A stretch of DNA of 47,722 nucleotides from an uncultured Porphyromonadaceae bacterium (GCA_902495075.1 CABUVO010000030.1:1-47722); one strand, 5' to 3'. Positions 24,704 through 33,820 are shown, numbered from the stretch's first letter. A program made the numbers and translations. The notes: a model not told the origin generated them from the letters alone.

Positions 24704-26818
24704 TTATCTATGAGTCGAGCATAGCCATTGGCTCATCAACCAATTATTCCAGGAATCGCAATGGGTGGAAAGATACTTTCCGGCTTGTGTTGTGGGATAA
24801 TACTTTGCAATAGTCCGATAATGTCCCATAAGAAACTCAGCCTCTGCAATCGCATCCGAAGAGTAAAGTTGTTTCAATCCCTTTTGAATTTCGGCATTTA
24901 GCCATTTTTCATCAGGAACAGATCCCGTTAATTCCTTGAGATAAGTCAGATTTTGAGTTCCACCATCCCATAACCAATAAAATGGTTGATAATTACACTG
25001 ATTCGATTGACCAGACCAATACTGTGTAAGTGCCCAGCAAGCTTTAAAAGAATTATAACGCGCCAATGCATATCTGATTCTTGCCAATCCACTTTCATCA
25101 GGAGATCCTACTTTTATAATCTTCTTTAACCGCGACATTTCGCGAGCAAAATTTAACTTTGCGTTATCATCTGAACTAAGAAGCGAAGAATTAGCTGGAT
25201 CAAATGCGGATAGAAGATGTTGCTCATCGGTCATAGTTTTCTTCTTTGAAGAGGGATAATACCATTTATCATTAGGAATATAGCAATTCACCCACGGATT
25301 GTTATAAAGATAGCCGCATCTTTTTATATTCAGGTTGTCCTCATAATCCTTAGACACATTAGAGAAATACTTTTCAGCCTGGTCGTAATTGTCTTCACGT
25401 AGAAATAAAGTACCAATTATTTCATTTAGGTAATCATCATCATGCCTTATATGACCAATGCATTCTTCCACAAGATTATTATGAGTTGAGATATAGTTTT
25501 TATAGTTTATTATTTCCTGTGCGCTTCTGGATTGCATAAGTTGGAATCCGGTGTTGGCATAGGTATTATCGCGTATCTCTATAATTGCAAATGAATGATT
25601 TACATTAGAGTAGCCAGGACAACCATATCCATGTTGCCTTTCAAGATTTGAGGCATAGTTGGCTAACAATAATGCTTCAGAAACCTGCCCCTTATTCAAC
25701 AGAGCCGGGACAATATAAAAATAGAATGGATGATAATCTATCTGAAATACTTCTAAGTAATATCTCAAATCCCTACTAAGAATTCCTTGTTGCGCCTCTA
25801 AACAAAGTTTCATAACCTCTGCATCATGACGCATCTCTTCTCTTGAAAATTTTGCATCAAGCGCTTTCGTAACGTATTGTGTAGCTCTTATATGATTCCG
25901 GTTATAAATCTCTTCAATATAGGCTATCAAATAAAGCCAATCCCCTCGATTCACTACCTTTGGCGAGTGTAAGGCTGCTTCTGCAACTGCAATATAAGTC
26001 AGATTATCATTTCTATCACCATATCCAATCCATTGATTTAGTCTTGATTTTATTACATCAGATTCAGGATTATTTCTTACCAGTATTGTAAAATATGTTT
26101 TTTTATTGTCTATTATCGAGTTAAAGTCGCCAATCTCGGCATACATACTATTTGATTTATCCATATCACCGGTCCGACGCAGACATCCTGCCACATATCC
26201 CTTAGTCATTTTCTTGAAAAGATTGTTGTCAGGCAGTTTCGATATGTTTTTATTGTAAAAATCAATACATTCTTTATATCTTCCTAATGTCCATAATGTT
26301 CGTACATATTGAAGACCATATCGATCAGACAAAAAACCTTTCATATGATTCTTACATCGGAATATTATACTTTCAAATCTCTCCGCTTCACTTCTTGAAT
26401 CATATTTCTGCTTTTTATCAGCTGGATAGTACCATTGAGAAACTCTATTTAAGCGAAGCTCTTCAACTTCTTTGGCAAGAAGAAGAAAATCCTTAATACC
26501 TTCTGATTTATGATAAATAATCCATTTGAGGAATAGATTGTCACTTTGCTCATAAGTAAAAGCATCATTAAGTTCTTCAAATGTATAGTCATATACAGCA
26601 GCCTCTATGTGTGAATCCGGTATTGACATAGAAGTCAGTGTTTTCCATTCTTTTATGTTATCTTCTCGTTGTTCATCAATGATGGTAGGTGTTTCTTCCT
26701 CTTGATAAAAATGAAAAACAAAAGGATTAGACGTTAACGCATCAAAAGGTCCGCAAGCATACGCGGCAATTGAGATTGTTAACGCAACTATGTTACTGAT
26801 AAATCTTCTTAAATTCAT
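24704..26818 (-). CDS. Large secreted protein of unknown function
   Basis: A 704-residue protein when started at the ATG at 26818 (MNLRRFISNIVALTISIAAYACG), which gives a clean signal peptide with a Cys at the likely lipobox (AYAC). The open frame to 26899 is less likely. The rest is helical and rich in Tyr, Asn and Lys, with helix pairs resembling degenerate TPR/SEL1 solenoid units (for example RTLWTLGRYKECIDFYNKN and LFLREDNYDQAEKYFSNVSKDYE). The 26-bp overlap with the upstream lipoprotein gene points to one operon and probably one surface complex. I do not recognise a family. Confidence 0.65.
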   Translation of the reverse strand: MNLRRFISNIVALTISIAAYACGPFDALTSNPFVFHFYQEEETPTIIDEQREDNIKEWKTLTSMSIPDSHIEAAVYDYTFEELNDAFTYEQSDNLFLKWIIYHKSEGIKDFLLLAKEVEELRLNRVSQWYYPADKKQKYDSRSEAERFESIIFRCKNHMKGFLSDRYGLQYVRTLWTLGRYKECIDFYNKNISKLPDNNLFKKMTKGYVAGCLRRTGDMDKSNSMYAEIGDFNSIIDNKKTYFTILVRNNPESDVIKSRLNQWIGYGDRNDNLTYIAVAEAALHSPKVVNRGDWLYLIAYIEEIYNRNHIRATQYVTKALDAKFSREEMRHDAEVMKLCLEAQQGILSRDLRYYLEVFQIDYHPFYFYIVPALLNKGQVSEALLLANYASNLERQHGYGCPGYSNVNHSFAIIEIRDNTYANTGFQLMQSRSAQEIINYKNYISTHNNLVEECIGHIRHDDDYLNEIIGTLFLREDNYDQAEKYFSNVSKDYEDNLNIKRCGYLYNNPWVNCYIPNDKWYYPSSKKKTMTDEQHLLSAFDPANSSLLSSDDNAKLNFAREMSRLKKIIKVGSPDESGLARIRYALARYNSFKACWALTQYWSGQSNQCNYQPFYWLWDGGTQNLTYLKELTGSVPDEKWLNAEIQKGLKQLYSSDAIAEAEFLMGHYRTIAKYYPTTQAGKYLSTHCDSWNNWLMSQWLCSTHR

Positions 26819-27836
26819 TTTCACTGTAATTATTAAGATTTTGCCCATCCAGACTGTATAATATAATGGAATGTCTGTTGTCGTTGGATTCTTTTTCAAT
26901 CAAAGCCTTAACTTCCATAATAGTTTTGAATGATACATCCTCTTTTCTGATTATATCGCCCTTTTGTATTGGAATATTGTTTATCAGGGTATCATAGACA
27001 ACTTCAAATCTATTGTTCTCCAAAGGTTTAAGCATTGTATCAGGGAGTTTAACCTTTACATTTAATATACCTCGGAATCTCTCCTCCTGATAGAGAAGAT
27101 TCCAAGAGAATATAGGGAAAGCGTAATCCAAATGTAGAGGATACTTCGAGAGATATTTGATATAAGGTCTGACATTTTCAACGGAAAGTATCGAATTATT
27201 TTCATAGGGATTCTTAAATGACCCGGTATTATATACCATAAGCACTCCATAATCCACAGGAGGTGGAGTTTGTGATAACTGGTGAAGACGTATTGTAGCA
27301 CTAAGCGTTGCTTTAGGATTGCGAAGTTGCAACTCTCTTTTGACCTCCCTGCAAATATTGAAGAAAATAGTATCACTATTCATTGTCCAATCGCAATCAA
27401 GATGTAATTCCTTGGGTACGGAAAGCTCATTATAGCTACACATGTTAAAGACGCGTTTTACAATCTTTTCAGCCCATTCATCCTCAGTTGACTTCATACG
27501 TCTGAGCGCATCAATTGTAATATAGACGGTAGGCACAATTTCATTAACGGGAAATGAATCTTTTACCTGCAATGTTGCATTAGGCACCACAGGATCCATT
27601 GCCAAGGGGGACTCATCAACAACAATATCAAAGAATCTCACATAGGCTCGGTGCACATCATTTTCTATCAGGAAATTACGCTCAACGCTATCAATCTCGA
27701 GCACAGTCTTCCAGTAATATACTCCACTTGTTTCAGCATGAGCACATATATTGTTATCTTTGTGGTTCTTACACCCTGTCATACAAATTATAGCAACTAA
27801 AACACAAAATAAAAATGTTAAACGATTCGATGTCAT
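26793..27836 (-). CDS. Secreted lipoprotein, possible TIM-barrel-like domain
   Basis: A 347-residue protein with a lipoprotein signal (FLFCVLVAIICMTGC, lipobox MTGC). The body has strand-helix alternation with HLDCDWT, ATIRLHQL, YGVLMVYNTGSF and YPLHLDYAFPIFSW, phrases that look like the beta-strand ends of a glycosidase-type (beta/alpha)8 barrel; this is inference only. The start codon overlaps the stop of an orphan upstream fragment (TAATG), and the gene overlaps the 704-aa gene downstream, so the pair is coupled. The substrate is unknown. Confidence 0.65.
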   Translation of the reverse strand: MTSNRLTFLFCVLVAIICMTGCKNHKDNNICAHAETSGVYYWKTVLEIDSVERNFLIENDVHRAYVRFFDIVVDESPLAMDPVVPNATLQVKDSFPVNEIVPTVYITIDALRRMKSTEDEWAEKIVKRVFNMCSYNELSVPKELHLDCDWTMNSDTIFFNICREVKRELQLRNPKATLSATIRLHQLSQTPPPVDYGVLMVYNTGSFKNPYENNSILSVENVRPYIKYLSKYPLHLDYAFPIFSWNLLYQEERFRGILNVKVKLPDTMLKPLENNRFEVVYDTLINNIPIQKGDIIRKEDVSFKTIMEVKALIEKESNDNRHSIILYSLDGQNLNNYSENEFKKIYQ

Positions 27837-27943
27837 TACAAAAATTTTAAGTTGATGATTATAAGTGTTGTTATACTGTCTCTTTCCTCATTGAAGTATT
27901 TGTCTATAATATGCGCAAACAAATTATCAGCATCAAATAATGT
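27836..27943 (-). pseudogene. Orphan C-terminal fragment, copy 2
   Basis: TLFDADNLFAHIIDKYFNEE follows the truncated DUF218 copy in the same frame, separated only by a TAG at 27944-27946. It is similar to the tail at 24562-24675. Its stop overlaps the lipoprotein start. Confidence 0.5.
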
Positions 27944-28273
27944 CTACGAATCGCGCATCGCCGTTGGTTCGTCGTATCCCTTCTCGCTATTACGATAATC
28001 TCTCCCACTAACAACAAGCCACTCCACCTTCCCCACTTTATACAAGTCCGCGCCAGCCTTTATCCGATGGTCGAAATAATAATTCCTTCGCCCGTTCCAT
28101 ATCGAAACCGGCGATGTACCAAGAATCAGCCCCACCTGACGATGAGGAATACTGTCCACATTGTCATACAACCTCCCTTTGGCATTGTAAGCAACCGATT
28201 GATCGCATGCAACAATCGCACAAATAGCAACCGTCAACACCAATCCAATTATAATACAATTCTTTTTCCGCAT
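27944..28273 (-). pseudogene. Truncated 5' copy of the DUF218-glycosidase gene
   Basis: About 110 codons starting MRKKNCIIIGLVLTVAICA match residues 1-109 of the intact gene at 21533-22855 nearly word for word (ACDQSVAYNAKGRLYDNVD, VGLILGTSPVSIWNGRRNYY). The copy ends at AMRDS with TAG. One residue of the conserved VVSGGDYRNS is changed to Arg. It lacks most of DUF218 and the whole glycosidase domain, so it is non-functional. It marks a duplication event spanning the genes in between. Confidence 0.9.
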
Positions 28274-28311
28274 AACCAACATATTTCTAAAGTATGTATT
28301 CTCGCAATTCC

Positions 28312-28854
28312 TTAATTCCATAAAAGACCTGTTCTTATTAAAAAATTTTTAAGGAATCCACTCTTATTTTCTAAAAATCCTTTCTTATCCAATAAAGAAA
28401 CAAATTCTTTAGGATAAGAGCAGTCTTTTACTTCTCCATAATTATAATGATTTCCATTGGATTTGCTTCCGAGTATCCAGCCATATCTATATTGTCCATT
28501 TTCACTTGAAAATTTTCTAAACTTTTCCAATGTATAATAATTCGTTCCATTTGTGTTTAATACAATTGCTCCAAACTTAGCCAAAGGAGATTCTTTTGGA
28601 TTGGGAAAGCTAAAGACAATAATGAAGTTCTTATTATGAGCAGTTGTACAACTTACGCTAATATCAGAAGTGTCAAAATTACATTTTAACTTAAACACTG
28701 ATAATGCAGTGTTTAAGATCCAGCCCAAGTCCGACATATAATAAAGAAATTCTCCGGGAGAAGCAGTATTATCTTTAGTTAATTCTATTAGTCCTGGTAT
28801 CAGTTGATACTCAAACTGATACAGGTCTATTATTTCATATTCCTCTCTTTCCAT
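28312..28854 (-). CDS. Hypothetical cytoplasmic protein
   Basis: A 180-residue protein starting at the ATG at 28854 (MEREEYEIIDLYQFEYQL); an in-frame TTG lies at 28869. It has no signal or membrane segment and is rich in Phe, Tyr, Asn and Lys. It looks like a mixed alpha/beta single domain (IIVFSFPNPKE, RYGWILGSKSNGNHYNYGEVKD). Family unknown. It lies among small AT-rich genes and decayed copies, as is usual for polymorphic-toxin immunity or defence cargo, but nothing in it proves that role. Confidence 0.55.
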   Translation of the reverse strand: MEREEYEIIDLYQFEYQLIPGLIELTKDNTASPGEFLYYMSDLGWILNTALSVFKLKCNFDTSDISVSCTTAHNKNFIIVFSFPNPKESPLAKFGAIVLNTNGTNYYTLEKFRKFSSENGQYRYGWILGSKSNGNHYNYGEVKDCSYPKEFVSLLDKKGFLENKSGFLKNFLIRTGLLWN

Positions 28855-28917
28855 ATTATTATTTATCAATATTATTTATTATTTCGACTAAAAACAATTA
28901 TCATCTTATCTATTTAA

Positions 28918-29160
28918 TTTCTAATACATTCTCTATATGTATATTTCAACTTCTCTGTTCCTGGCAATGTGCCCAATTATGAGAAAACCTAGCATACAGT
29001 ATCTTTGAATTCTGAATAAATTGGCAAAGGATAAACTATAATATCCGTGAGACATTCAACATATGCACCATATTCAGTATCGTTTTGCAGGATATAGTAA
29101 GCCATTATAAAAAACCCTTCTCACAGTGTCTATCAGCCTCTTATAACATTTCTCATCCAT
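28918..29160 (-). pseudogene. Internally deleted copy of the 211-aa gene
   Basis: The right end gives MDEKCYKRLIDTVRR, matching the N-terminus of the gene at 29860-30495. The left part matches its last 55 codons (ECLTDI, YPLP, SEFKDTVC, LPGT, KLKYTYRECI) but with stop codons. The middle of about 390 bp is missing. A decayed duplicate. Confidence 0.85.
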
Positions 29161-29226
29161 AATAAAAATAGTCTTAAAATCATAAACTATCTGATATCAT
29201 ATATCCATTCTTGAAAAAGGTAAACT

Positions 29227-29796
29227 TTACCATTTCCCAGATCCTATGATAATAGTATCTGAATCTAGTGGGACTGTTATCGTAAGTGTTCGATCCTCTC
29301 CCTCCGGTTCTCCGGGTGGTGCAGGAATTTCATTTCCCCATATCGCAGAAAAATAATAGCTATTACTCGTTCTACTCCACTTCCCTGTTTTCACAAGGCT
29401 ATCCAATAAAACATAATCCGGACGCTCATTTAGCAACACACGAGTTGTACTGTCATAGTCTCCCAAGAAAGATTTTTCACCTGGCTCATAAGATATGACG
29501 CGATCGATATCGAATTTCATATCGGTTATACGTTCGATTCTCTTAGGATTTGAGAAATAGTAATCATCGCGTGTTCGCGTTATTATTGAAAAAAAGTCAG
29601 GACATATCACGACAATCACAATAAACAGCCCGATTGCTACGAGTGCATAAATAACTATAAACAAAGGCGATATTAACATCAGAACTATTCTTAGCCATTT
29701 CTTCAACATTCCCCACCGATTAGTCAAGTATAGAAAAAGAGGTGACAAGGTAAGCCACGATAATACACACCATATGATTTTAACTTTTACCGACAT
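29227..29796 (-). CDS. Hypothetical membrane protein
   Basis: A 189-residue protein. Two hydrophobic helices (IIWCVLSWLTLSPLFLYL and a long IVLMLISPLFIVIYALVAIGLFIVIVVI) precede a soluble C-terminal domain of about 115 residues ending in TLTITVPLDSDTIIIGSGKW. The second hydrophobic run is long enough for two spans. It lies between the 211-aa gene and that gene's decayed copy. No family is recognised. Confidence 0.55.
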   Translation of the reverse strand: MSVKVKIIWCVLSWLTLSPLFLYLTNRWGMLKKWLRIVLMLISPLFIVIYALVAIGLFIVIVVICPDFFSIITRTRDDYYFSNPKRIERITDMKFDIDRVISYEPGEKSFLGDYDSTTRVLLNERPDYVLLDSLVKTGKWSRTSNSYYFSAIWGNEIPAPPGEPEGEDRTLTITVPLDSDTIIIGSGKW

Positions 29797-29859
29797 TATC
29801 TGTTTCTTTTGCTTCTAAAATTTTCCCATCTATTCTTTTATATCTTGGCACACTGCATA

Positions 29860-30495
29860 CTAATTTCCAATACATTCTCTATATGTATATTTCAACTTCC
29901 AGGTTCCTGGCAGTGAGCCCAATTTTGAGAAAATCCAGCATACAGTATCTTTGAATTCTGAAGAATCGGGCAGAGGATAAACTGTAATATCCGTAAGACA
30001 CTCGATATATGCGCCAAATTCCGGATACTCTTCATAAATCTCCGTTAATGCGTCATGATCTTCTACGGGAATAGGATAATGTTTCACGATTTTTCTTGCA
30101 GTTTCCAAATCCCCTGCGTTTACTGTCCATCGCATCATTTCATAAAAAAGCGATACAGATGCATGACCAACATTATGTGAATCGAGAAAATTCCTAAATG
30201 CCGTTATAAATTCCTGTGAATTCTGATTATCCCCATTCAAAACTCCCTCATATTTTTTAGCAATACTCTCCCATACCGGAAGCGATTTCTCCTTAATACC
30301 GTAATACGAATCGACACAAAGCCTCATTGCCTCGAAATAAGTTTTTGGAGAAACCTGAGCATCCTCATCGTTCAGGATTCCCCACAACTTATCAAAATCC
30401 TTACGACTATCACTCGGAATTACAAACTTTTCCCAAAACATCTTATCATTCCTTTTCACAGTGTCTATAAGTCCCTTATAATATTTCTCATCCAT
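29860..30495 (-). CDS. Hypothetical 211-aa helical protein downstream of a retron-type leader remnant
   Basis: A cytoplasmic, mostly helical, acidic protein (MDEKYYKGLIDTVKRNDKMFWEKFVIP...GTWKLKYTYRECIGN). It has no recognised domain. It matters for its context: the upstream 30541-30960 segment is a decayed copy of the WYL 3' end, operator, promoter and retron RNA, so this gene occupies the position where the reverse transcriptase sits at 33.5 kb. A second, broken copy lies at 28918-29160. It may be cargo brought under the same regulation, or it may simply have landed there. Confidence 0.6.
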   Translation of the reverse strand: MDEKYYKGLIDTVKRNDKMFWEKFVIPSDSRKDFDKLWGILNDEDAQVSPKTYFEAMRLCVDSYYGIKEKSLPVWESIAKKYEGVLNGDNQNSQEFITAFRNFLDSHNVGHASVSLFYEMMRWTVNAGDLETARKIVKHYPIPVEDHDALTEIYEEYPEFGAYIECLTDITVYPLPDSSEFKDTVCWIFSKLGSLPGTWKLKYTYRECIGN

Positions 30496-30540
30496 AACTA
30501 AAGGGTATTTTTATTCATTTATTAATTATGTAGTATAAAA

Positions 30541-30735
30541 CTGATTGGTGAGCTGAAGCATCATCTCGTTATGTCTTTTCACACCTTCTATATTCAGATT
30601 TCATTCAATCATTATTAAATCTGATATTTCAAAGGAGATAACATGGCTGAAGAGGAGCCACTGCACCGCAAGAAGACATGTTAATCCCTCAAGCCAATTG
30701 ACCATTGGAAATTTCCTTTCGGAAAATTATAATGC
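30541..30735 (-). ncRNA. Truncated retron-type RNA (msd side only)
   Basis: About 85-90 percent similar by eye to 33552-33740 in the complete retron RNA: the msd stem, the GCGGTGCAGTGGCTCCTCTT loop and the a2-like end GCTTCAGCTCACCAATCAG are present. The a1 arm and the first msr hairpin are missing, replaced by the promoter segment, so it should not be a working template. One stem pair changes from G-U to A-U. Confidence 0.75.
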
Positions 30736-30960
30736 AAATGTAAAACGACAATGCGAACTCTATGTACGTCAAACCCGATAAAGTTCAAACATCGACTCTA
30801 TTCTCTATTCAACTGAATTGATAATGTTCGGCTCCGATAAAGCTTTAAGTTCACCGCCTAACGAACATAACTCGCGGATAAGCTCTTAGTTTTCCGTACA
30901 TTTGACAGGAAACAGAGAGGCGTTTGAAGGAACAAAATATTTTCTGGTAAGGATTTTTTC
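30736..30960 (-). pseudogene. Decayed WYL-gene 3' end with operator and promoter
   Basis: Copies 34046-34240: first a TACATTTG -7 element, then the operator with one damaged arm (GCGAAC-TCTAT-GTACGT, 30753-30769), then the last 60 or so codons of the WYL gene with stops and indels. The small acidic gene between promoter and RNA is absent. Confidence 0.75.
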
Positions 30961-31046
30961 ACTCTTCATTCTTTCCTTATCGAATCTATATTGGATCCCG
31001 TTAAGTCTGGCATATATCACATACGAGTCTACCGAACTTGTAATAA

Positions 31047-31943
31047 TTATTTAAAGCGTTTTCTACCGTCATCTTTAAGTTCAATCTTATCAATTACTTT
31101 TGGACCAATATTCGGTTTTCGAACATTCGAGAAGTCAGTTTGTGCAAATTCAATAAGTTCTTCAGAGACAGGAAACCCTTGATTCACACCATTTACGAAC
31201 CAACATAAAAGATATGTAATAGAAAGAAAGGCTCGACTTGGATTGGCATAAATATTCTTTAGTCTTTTTTTCTCTGGTTCTGTCATATTATTTCCTCGGT
31301 GATTGAGATTTCGCAGAGCATATATCTCGCCAAAGAGATTATTTTCCTCAACAAATTGATTGAACTGGGAATTTGTAAGACATCCTTTATGGCATATGAA
31401 ATAATTGATTGACTTAAATTTATCAAGCACCCATTGCTGAGACAAAGTCTCCTTTGATTTTGCCGGAGCATCGTGCATAAACAATAATTGAGCAACAGTA
31501 TATGTAGATTTCAAGTTACGATTAGAGACTACAGGATTGTAACTATCGACATAGCAAAGAGCATCCATCATCGCACGGAACACCTCAGACAAAGTATTGT
31601 CTGTGCTTATCCGATTTATAATACACTCTATTTGCTGAAAAACAGCAAAGCCAAATTCACCAATATTGTTCCGGCGCCGCCAATGTTCCATCTTTACAAA
31701 ATCAGAAATGAGTTGGGATTTTATATCGGTAATGACAAAATCCTTGTAGAACTCTTTTGCTTGATCTTGAAGTATACTTTCGATACATTGCTCATGTATG
31801 TCTGAAATCCTTGAATCAGATACTGGCGTAATAATTTTACACAAATCTTTCGCAAACCAAGCGTTTGCTGGATTTGAAAGTATTCTATTTTTCAAAAAAT
31901 CCAACAGTTTTTTAAGATATTCTTTGTTAGTGTCTTGTTCCAT
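31047..31943 (-). CDS. Retron-associated protein, candidate effector
   Basis: A 298-residue, mostly helical protein with no signal peptide. Its start overlaps the reverse transcriptase stop by one base, so it is translationally coupled and very likely part of retron 1. Near residue 211 it reads ALRNLNHRGNN; the R-N-x-x-H arrangement is reminiscent of HEPN ribonuclease motifs (R-x4-6-H) but one residue short, so this is only a hint. Retrons generally pair an RT and msDNA with a toxic effector, and this gene occupies that slot. No homologous gene follows the second RT. Confidence 0.65.
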   Translation of the reverse strand: MEQDTNKEYLKKLLDFLKNRILSNPANAWFAKDLCKIITPVSDSRISDIHEQCIESILQDQAKEFYKDFVITDIKSQLISDFVKMEHWRRRNNIGEFGFAVFQQIECIINRISTDNTLSEVFRAMMDALCYVDSYNPVVSNRNLKSTYTVAQLLFMHDAPAKSKETLSQQWVLDKFKSINYFICHKGCLTNSQFNQFVEENNLFGEIYALRNLNHRGNNMTEPEKKRLKNIYANPSRAFLSITYLLCWFVNGVNQGFPVSEELIEFAQTDFSNVRKPNIGPKVIDKIELKDDGRKRFK

Positions 31944-33532
31944 TATGGTAGAATTGAGAGGTCAAAGTTTGATTTCACCAATCGAGCCAAAAGACTCTCT
32001 TGATTGTGAGATTCAATTATACCCATTTCATCGTTAAGATCAAGTTCTGGGAATGTTTCAGCAAGATTAATGACAACATCTTTAAGCTCGGAAGAAACAA
32101 TTACATTGTTCGATTTCTGCTCAACCGTCTTATAATTACCCAAAGGTTTGTGGAGCAAATAGCCTACTCGCATTTCGTCATACATAACAGACTGCATTTG
32201 TTCATCTTGAAGTTTGTAAGATTCAATTGGCGAAACCATGCGTGTTAAAGAAATCTGAACGTTTCCTGGCATATTATTTACATCAAGATTCTTGCTGACA
32301 GCTACGACAAAACGTCTGCCTTGAAAAGAGAAAAAGCCATAAGTTTTTTGGTCATCCTTACGAGTGGCAAATTCAATCGTTACACCAAGCTTATTTTCAA
32401 AGTCGACTTTAGACATGGTGAAGAGGTAGTGTATATTTCCTTCTTGTTCTTTTCGAGTATTGTCTTTGACTAACCGAATAAATTGGGTATTAAGTTTGAC
32501 ATATACTGGGTCGTTTTCACCCTTTACCATCTTAAGATAGCACAACTTACCTGATATTACATTGATCAAATTCGGTTCTCTTCGATTAAGTTGGCATTTC
32601 TCGCTTTTATACCGAGGATAAAAAGTTGCAAAGGCTGCATTTAAACCATATCTTTCCCAAATATGAAGGATCGCACGTATGTCTTTAACGTATTTACGTG
32701 CAACATTAATTTTTGTTCCGACAATTAATCCCGTTACTTCTTGACGATATGAACAATGGCTCAATCGAGTTTTTTTATCGTTAACTGTGAAATGTTGATC
32801 TGTAATAATGCGTCTCAACTCTTTACGAAATTCACTTTCAGGTTGATAGACATTATGCATAGAGCTAAACGTTATATCATCGGCATAACGCGAATAATGC
32901 AGTCCGAACCGTTTTGCCAACCCGTGCAGACGACGATCAAGCGTATCGCAAATAGCATTCGTAAGAAGTGGTGAAGTTGGTGCTCCTTGTGGAAGAACGA
33001 AACTTTCAGTAAACGTTTCGTTTGTATCACATTTCACCAACTTAATAGAGCATAATCCGGCTATAACACTGGCAACTTTAGCATTAAAATTAAATGGAAA
33101 AAGTTGGAGACGTTTCCAGACACGAGCCTGAACAATGCTTGGAAAAAAATCTTTGAGATCTATATTAAAAACATAGTGTTGATTGGTGTGTATTCGCGCA
33201 TTGTCAACAATTGAACGTCCATTCGCAAAACCCATTGCATAAGGAGATGGTGAATATAACGCCTTAAAAATTTCGTTTAAACATAATTGAAACCATTTGA
33301 GGTTTCCACATGGTGCACAAATTTGCCGAAACTCCCCAGACTTCTTTGGAATTTCAAAAGAAAAGTAACGCCGCTTCTCGTTCTTAGGATTACAAAGAAT
33401 GAGCAATTGTTTACGAGTAAATGGATATGAATTATCGCCCAATAGATCAGACTTAATTTCGTTAAGAAGATTAAGCAGATCATTACGGTTCTCAAGAGCA
33501 TGAGCTTTAGCAATAAGTGTTTTTTTATCCAT
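31943..33532 (-). CDS. Retron-type reverse transcriptase 1
   Basis: A 529-residue RT. Catalytic pieces: NIDLKDFFPSI (Asp125), LPQGAPTSPLLTN (180-192) and YADD (216-219). Both retron hallmarks are present, NAxxH (NARIH, 111-115) and VTG (266-268), which separate retrons from group II intron and DGR enzymes. Residues 1-45 form a helical lead. From about 340 a C-terminal extension of some 190 residues has no recognised fold. An ILHIWERYGLNAA stretch (about 288-300) recurs in RT 2. The RNA template gene lies 19 bp upstream and a coupled candidate effector follows. RT 1 and RT 2 are clear paralogues in the core but differ in their tails. Confidence 0.92.
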   Translation of the reverse strand: MDKKTLIAKAHALENRNDLLNLLNEIKSDLLGDNSYPFTRKQLLILCNPKNEKRRYFSFEIPKKSGEFRQICAPCGNLKWFQLCLNEIFKALYSPSPYAMGFANGRSIVDNARIHTNQHYVFNIDLKDFFPSIVQARVWKRLQLFPFNFNAKVASVIAGLCSIKLVKCDTNETFTESFVLPQGAPTSPLLTNAICDTLDRRLHGLAKRFGLHYSRYADDITFSSMHNVYQPESEFRKELRRIITDQHFTVNDKKTRLSHCSYRQEVTGLIVGTKINVARKYVKDIRAILHIWERYGLNAAFATFYPRYKSEKCQLNRREPNLINVISGKLCYLKMVKGENDPVYVKLNTQFIRLVKDNTRKEQEGNIHYLFTMSKVDFENKLGVTIEFATRKDDQKTYGFFSFQGRRFVVAVSKNLDVNNMPGNVQISLTRMVSPIESYKLQDEQMQSVMYDEMRVGYLLHKPLGNYKTVEQKSNNVIVSSELKDVVINLAETFPELDLNDEMGIIESHNQESLLARLVKSNFDLSILP

Positions 33533-33551
33533 TTAGCATTTATGAAATAAT

Positions 33552-33799
33552 AAAATTGATTTGTGGGCTGAAGCATCATCTCTTTATGTCTTTTCAGACC
33601 TTCTATATTCAGACTTCATACAATCATTATTAAATCTGATATTCAAAGGAGATTAACATGGCTGAAGAGGAGCCACTGCACCGCAAGAAGACATGTTAAT
33701 CTCTCAAGCCAATTGACCATTGGAAGTTTCCTTTCGGAAAAGTACCTGACAATTCGTCAGGCAAGTTCAAATGTCAGCTTCAGCCCACAAAATCAATTC
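33552..33799 (-). ncRNA. Retron 1 msr-msd RNA
   Basis: On the minus strand the a1 end (33799-33777, GATTTTGTGGGCTGAAGC) pairs with the a2 end (33574-33552, GCTTCAGCCCACAAATC), about 20 bp with one bulge. The msr part has three hairpins: CCTGAC/GTCAGG (33745-33761), TTTCC-GAAA-GGAAA (33727-33740) and CCAAT/ATTGG (33709-33723). The msd part has a perfect 12-bp stem, GAGATTAACATG (33649-33660) with its complement (33692-33703), enclosing a further stem-loop (GGCT...AGCC). The a2 end is 19 bp before the RT start, as expected for a retron. Confidence 0.88.
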
Positions 33800-33820
33800 A
33801 CACTATAGTCTATTAGTCTA

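Noticed and set aside
27944..28321. An intact 125-aa protein
   Set aside because: It is a truncated copy of the DUF218 gene that stops within the domain.
30541..33740. Template/variable repeat pair of a diversity-generating retroelement
   Set aside because: The two related segments differ by scattered changes and deletions, not by adenine-specific substitutions, neither lies in a C-type lectin gene end, and the RTs carry the retron motifs NAxxH and VTG.
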